33,192 bases of DNA from UBA4644 sp964541085 (GTDB lineage: Bacteria > Bacillota > Clostridia > Oscillospirales > Butyricicoccaceae): assembly GCA_964541085.1 (NCBI GenBank), contig CAZIPA010000020.1, positions 1-33,192 of the forward strand, in the 5' to 3' direction. Made by a program: the position numbers and the translations under genes. The notes beneath the pieces are model-generated. The model was not told the DNA's origin and made no database searches. It saw nothing but the letters and a program-made list of their open reading frames with translations. How positions within the stretch are numbered: the stretch's first letter is position 1; the number at the start of each line of letters is the position of its first letter. Below, piece by piece: positions 31,301-33,192 of the stretch.

Positions 31301-32524
31301 TCAGGCCAGCTTGGCAGCCAGACGCTCTGCGATGGCATCCAGGAACTCTTCGCTGTTGACGGCATGAGCCTCAAAGCCGGGCTCCACCAGACCCACCAGG
31401 TCCTTGGTCATGATGCCGGCGTTCAGGGTCTCGAAGCAGGCCTCTTCCAGCTTCTCGCCGAAGGCAACCAGCTCGGGCAGCTCATCCAGCTCACCGCGCT
31501 TTTTGAAGGCGCCGGACCAGGCAAAGATGGTAGCCATGGAGTTGGTGGAGGTCTTCTCGCCCTTCAGGTGCTTGTAATAGTGCTTGGTCACGGTGCCGTG
31601 GGCAGCTTCATACTCATAGTTGCCGTCGGGAGAAACCAGCACGGAGGTCATCATTGCCAGAGAACCGAAAGCGGTGGAGACCATGTCGCTCATCACATCG
31701 CCGTCATAGTTCTTGCAGGCCCAGATATAGCCGCCCTTGGAGCGGATCACGCGGGCCACGGCATCGTCGATCAGGGTGTAGAAGTAGGTGATGCCCAGCT
31801 TCTCAAACTGCTCCTTGTAGCCGCCCTTTTCAAACTCTTCCTCAAAGACCTTCTTGAACTCGCCGTCATAGACCTTGGCGATGGTGTCCTTGGTGGAGAA
31901 CCACAGATCCTGCTTGGTATCAATGGCATACTGGAAGCAGCTGCGGGCGAAGGAACGGATGGACTTTTCCTTGTTGTGTGCGCCCTGCCAGACAGCGGGG
32001 CCGTCCACCTTCTGGACCGTCAGGTTCTTCTCTTCGCCGGTCTCGGCGCCCTTGAAGGTCATGGTGCAGGTGCCGGGTTCGGTGGTGTACATATCCACAG
32101 ATTTGTAAACATCACCGTAGGCATGACGGGCGATGGTGATGGGCTGTTCACAATTCTTCACCACGGGCTTGATAGCGGGGATGCAGATGGGGGTGCGGAA
32201 AACGGTGCCGTCCAGAATGGAACGGATGGTGCCGTTGGGGCTCTTCCACATTTCGGTCAGCTGGGGATACTCTTCCATGCGCTGCTTGTTGGGGGTGATG
32301 GTGGCGCACTTGACACCCACGCCGTACTTCTTGTTGGCGTTGGCGGCATCAATGGTAACCTGATCCTTGGTGGCGTTGCGGTTCAGCAGACCCAGATCGT
32401 AATATTCGGTCTTCAGGTCAACATAGGGCAGGATCAGCTTGTCCTTAATCATCTGCCAGAGGATTCGGGTCATCTCGTCGCCGTCCATCTCGACCAGCGG
32501 CGTTTTCATCTGAATTTTTGCCAT
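31301..32524 (-). CDS. icd: NADP-dependent isocitrate dehydrogenase
   Basis: A 407-residue enzyme that oxidatively decarboxylates isocitrate to 2-oxoglutarate with NADP+. It belongs to the dimeric, eukaryote-like IDH subfamily: VEMDGDEMTRILW at the start, substrate-binding KSPNGTIRSILDGTVFR, GDVYKSVDMY, the metal-binding KNYDGDVMSDMV and the nucleotide loop EAAHGTVTKHYYKH. The ATG at 32524 has AAAAGGAG upstream. Codon use is strongly biased as in highly expressed genes. Aconitase lies upstream on the same strand, so the two form the citrate-to-2-oxoglutarate branch that feeds glutamate synthesis. Confidence 0.95.
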   Translation of the reverse strand: MAKIQMKTPLVEMDGDEMTRILWQMIKDKLILPYVDLKTEYYDLGLLNRNATKDQVTIDAANANKKYGVGVKCATITPNKQRMEEYPQLTEMWKSPNGTIRSILDGTVFRTPICIPAIKPVVKNCEQPITIARHAYGDVYKSVDMYTTEPGTCTMTFKGAETGEEKNLTVQKVDGPAVWQGAHNKEKSIRSFARSCFQYAIDTKQDLWFSTKDTIAKVYDGEFKKVFEEEFEKGGYKEQFEKLGITYFYTLIDDAVARVIRSKGGYIWACKNYDGDVMSDMVSTAFGSLAMMTSVLVSPDGNYEYEAAHGTVTKHYYKHLKGEKTSTNSMATIFAWSGAFKKRGELDELPELVAFGEKLEEACFETLNAGIMTKDLVGLVEPGFEAHAVNSEEFLDAIAERLAAKLA

Positions 32525-32582
32525 GAGAGTAAACTCCTTTTGTTTTATTTTTCAAAATCGGATCGTTCCGCAGCAGAATCGC

Positions 32583-32847
32583 CGGTGTCACAGCGTGGGC
32601 CGTGGCCGGGGATTCTGCCGCAGGAGCGGAGAGCATTGTGGGTTCTCGCAAAGGCCCGCCCCGGCAGGAGGTCACCGGTATCACAGTATCCTGTTTGCCG
32701 CAATGGGATTCCTGTCGCAGGAGCGGAGGATTTTTGCGGGTTCCCGCAAAAAGGCCCGGGCCGGCAAAGAATCAACGGTGTGACAGTACCGTGTGTACGG
32801 CGCACCGGAGATTCTGCCGCAGGGACGGAGAATTTTTGCGGGAAGGG
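32583..32847. repeat. Imperfect tandem repeat, ~95-100 bp unit, in the acn-icd gap
   Basis: The 323-base gap holds no gene but about 2.7 copies of a unit at 32583-32675, 32676-32775 and 32776-32847. Each begins CGGTGTCACAG, CGGTATCACAG or CGGTGTGACAG, and each contains GATTCTGCCGCAGG or a variant (32611, 32707, 32810) followed by GCGGAG. The middle copy includes a perfect hairpin TTTTTGCGGG-TT-CCCGCAAAAA; the other copies carry decayed or cut versions. The last copy abuts the aconitase stop. Confidence 0.8.
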
Positions 32848-33192
32848 TTATGCCTTGCCGTAACCGGCCGCATAGTAATTCATCAGGCAGCCTTCGGTGA
32901 CGATGAGCTTTTCATCGGCAGTGAGGCCCTTGCACTGCAGGGGCAGCTCCTTCACCTGGCCATCCTTGGTGATGACCTGGGCGGTGAGCTCTTCCTTGCC
33001 GTCCAGAATGGCCTGACGGATGCCGGGGATGTACAGCCAGTCACCGTCCTCATAATCAAAGGGAATGTCCTTGTCCATGGTGAAGGGCACGATACCCCAG
33101 TTGATGCAGTTGGAGCGATAACGCTTGGTGGCGTACTCATAGCAGATGTTGGCAAAGCCGCCCAGCACCTTCTGGCAGGAGGCAGCCTGCTC
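32848..33192 (-). CDS. acn: Aconitate hydratase, C-terminal part
   Basis: The final 114 residues of an aconitase that continues past the window edge. The fragment reads EQAASCQKVLGGFANICYEY, then KRYRSNCINWGIVPFTMDKD, part of the mobile C-terminal (swivel) domain that supplies substrate-binding Arg and Ser/Asn, and ends in EGCLMNYYAAGYGKA. It converts citrate to isocitrate via cis-aconitate with a [4Fe-4S] cluster bound in the missing part. It is upstream of icd on the same strand, separated by the repeat region. Confidence 0.88.
   Translation of the reverse strand, partial: EQAASCQKVLGGFANICYEYATKRYRSNCINWGIVPFTMDKDIPFDYEDGDWLYIPGIRQAILDGKEELTAQVITKDGQVKELPLQCKGLTADEKLIVTEGCLMNYYAAGYGKA

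Noticed and set aside
32583..32847. CRISPR array at the acn-icd repeats
   Set aside because: The unit is ~95-100 bp and imperfect throughout, with no short identical repeat separated by unique spacers.
31091..32863. A 590-codon plus-strand open frame
   Set aside because: It is antisense to icd and crosses the repeat region and terminator; no family motif is recognisable.

Overview
The window reads as a chromosomal segment of a GC-rich, spore-forming gut-type Clostridia, most likely an Oscillospirales/Ruminococcaceae-like organism. The evidence is a fused IspH-ribosomal protein S1 gene, a GerW/YtfJ sporulation gene, ScpA/ScpB, EngB, diaminopimelate decarboxylase, frequent TTG starts with strong Shine-Dalgarno sites, and TTGACA/TATAAT-type promoters. 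The species cannot be fixed from sequence alone.

Layout. 1-2.5 kb (minus): a yabR-like S1 protein and a DivIC/FtsB-like division protein under a perfect consensus promoter, then an SH3-NlpC/P60 lipoprotein. 2.6-4.3 kb (plus): tRNA(CAT), tRNA-Ser(GGA), a terminator and a MATE exporter. 4.4-18.5 kb (minus): a long, tightly packed housekeeping run in transcription order lon, engB, lysA, scpA, scpB, DUF2953, ytfJ, dacF, rluB, rpiR-type regulator, HI0933-type flavoprotein, cmk, plsC, ispH-rpsA, with many ATGA/TTGA-type overlaps. 18.6-21.6 kb (plus): an unrecognised cysteine-rich protein and typA. 21.6-23.6 kb (minus): GNAT acetyltransferase, small membrane protein, three-S1-domain protein. 23.7-24.5 kb (plus): uridine phosphorylase, divergent from the S1 gene across a 21-bp palindrome. 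24.5-28.0 kb (minus): response regulator, sensor kinase and an HtrA-like protein that has lost two of its three catalytic residues. 28.3-29.5 kb (plus): an aspartate-type aminotransferase with a long leader.

29.6-31.2 kb differs from its surroundings. It is visibly AT-richer and holds a three-gene plus-strand operon: a DUF6061-like protein, an uncharacterised HExxH protein and a short MobC/ribbon-helix-helix-like protein. A palindrome-rich, oriT-like stretch follows. I read this as the remnant of an integrative or mobilizable element. 31.3-33.2 kb (minus) returns to core metabolism with NADP isocitrate dehydrogenase and the 3' end of aconitase, separated by about 2.7 copies of a ~95-100 bp imperfect tandem repeat.

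The points most worth a second look are: the internal ribosome-binding site that could release free S1 from the ispH-rpsA fusion; the pseudo-protease HtrA in a two-component operon; the HExxH/MobC remnant island; the acn-icd intergenic repeats; and the cysteine-rich orphan. No CRISPR array, rRNA or complete insertion sequence is visible.
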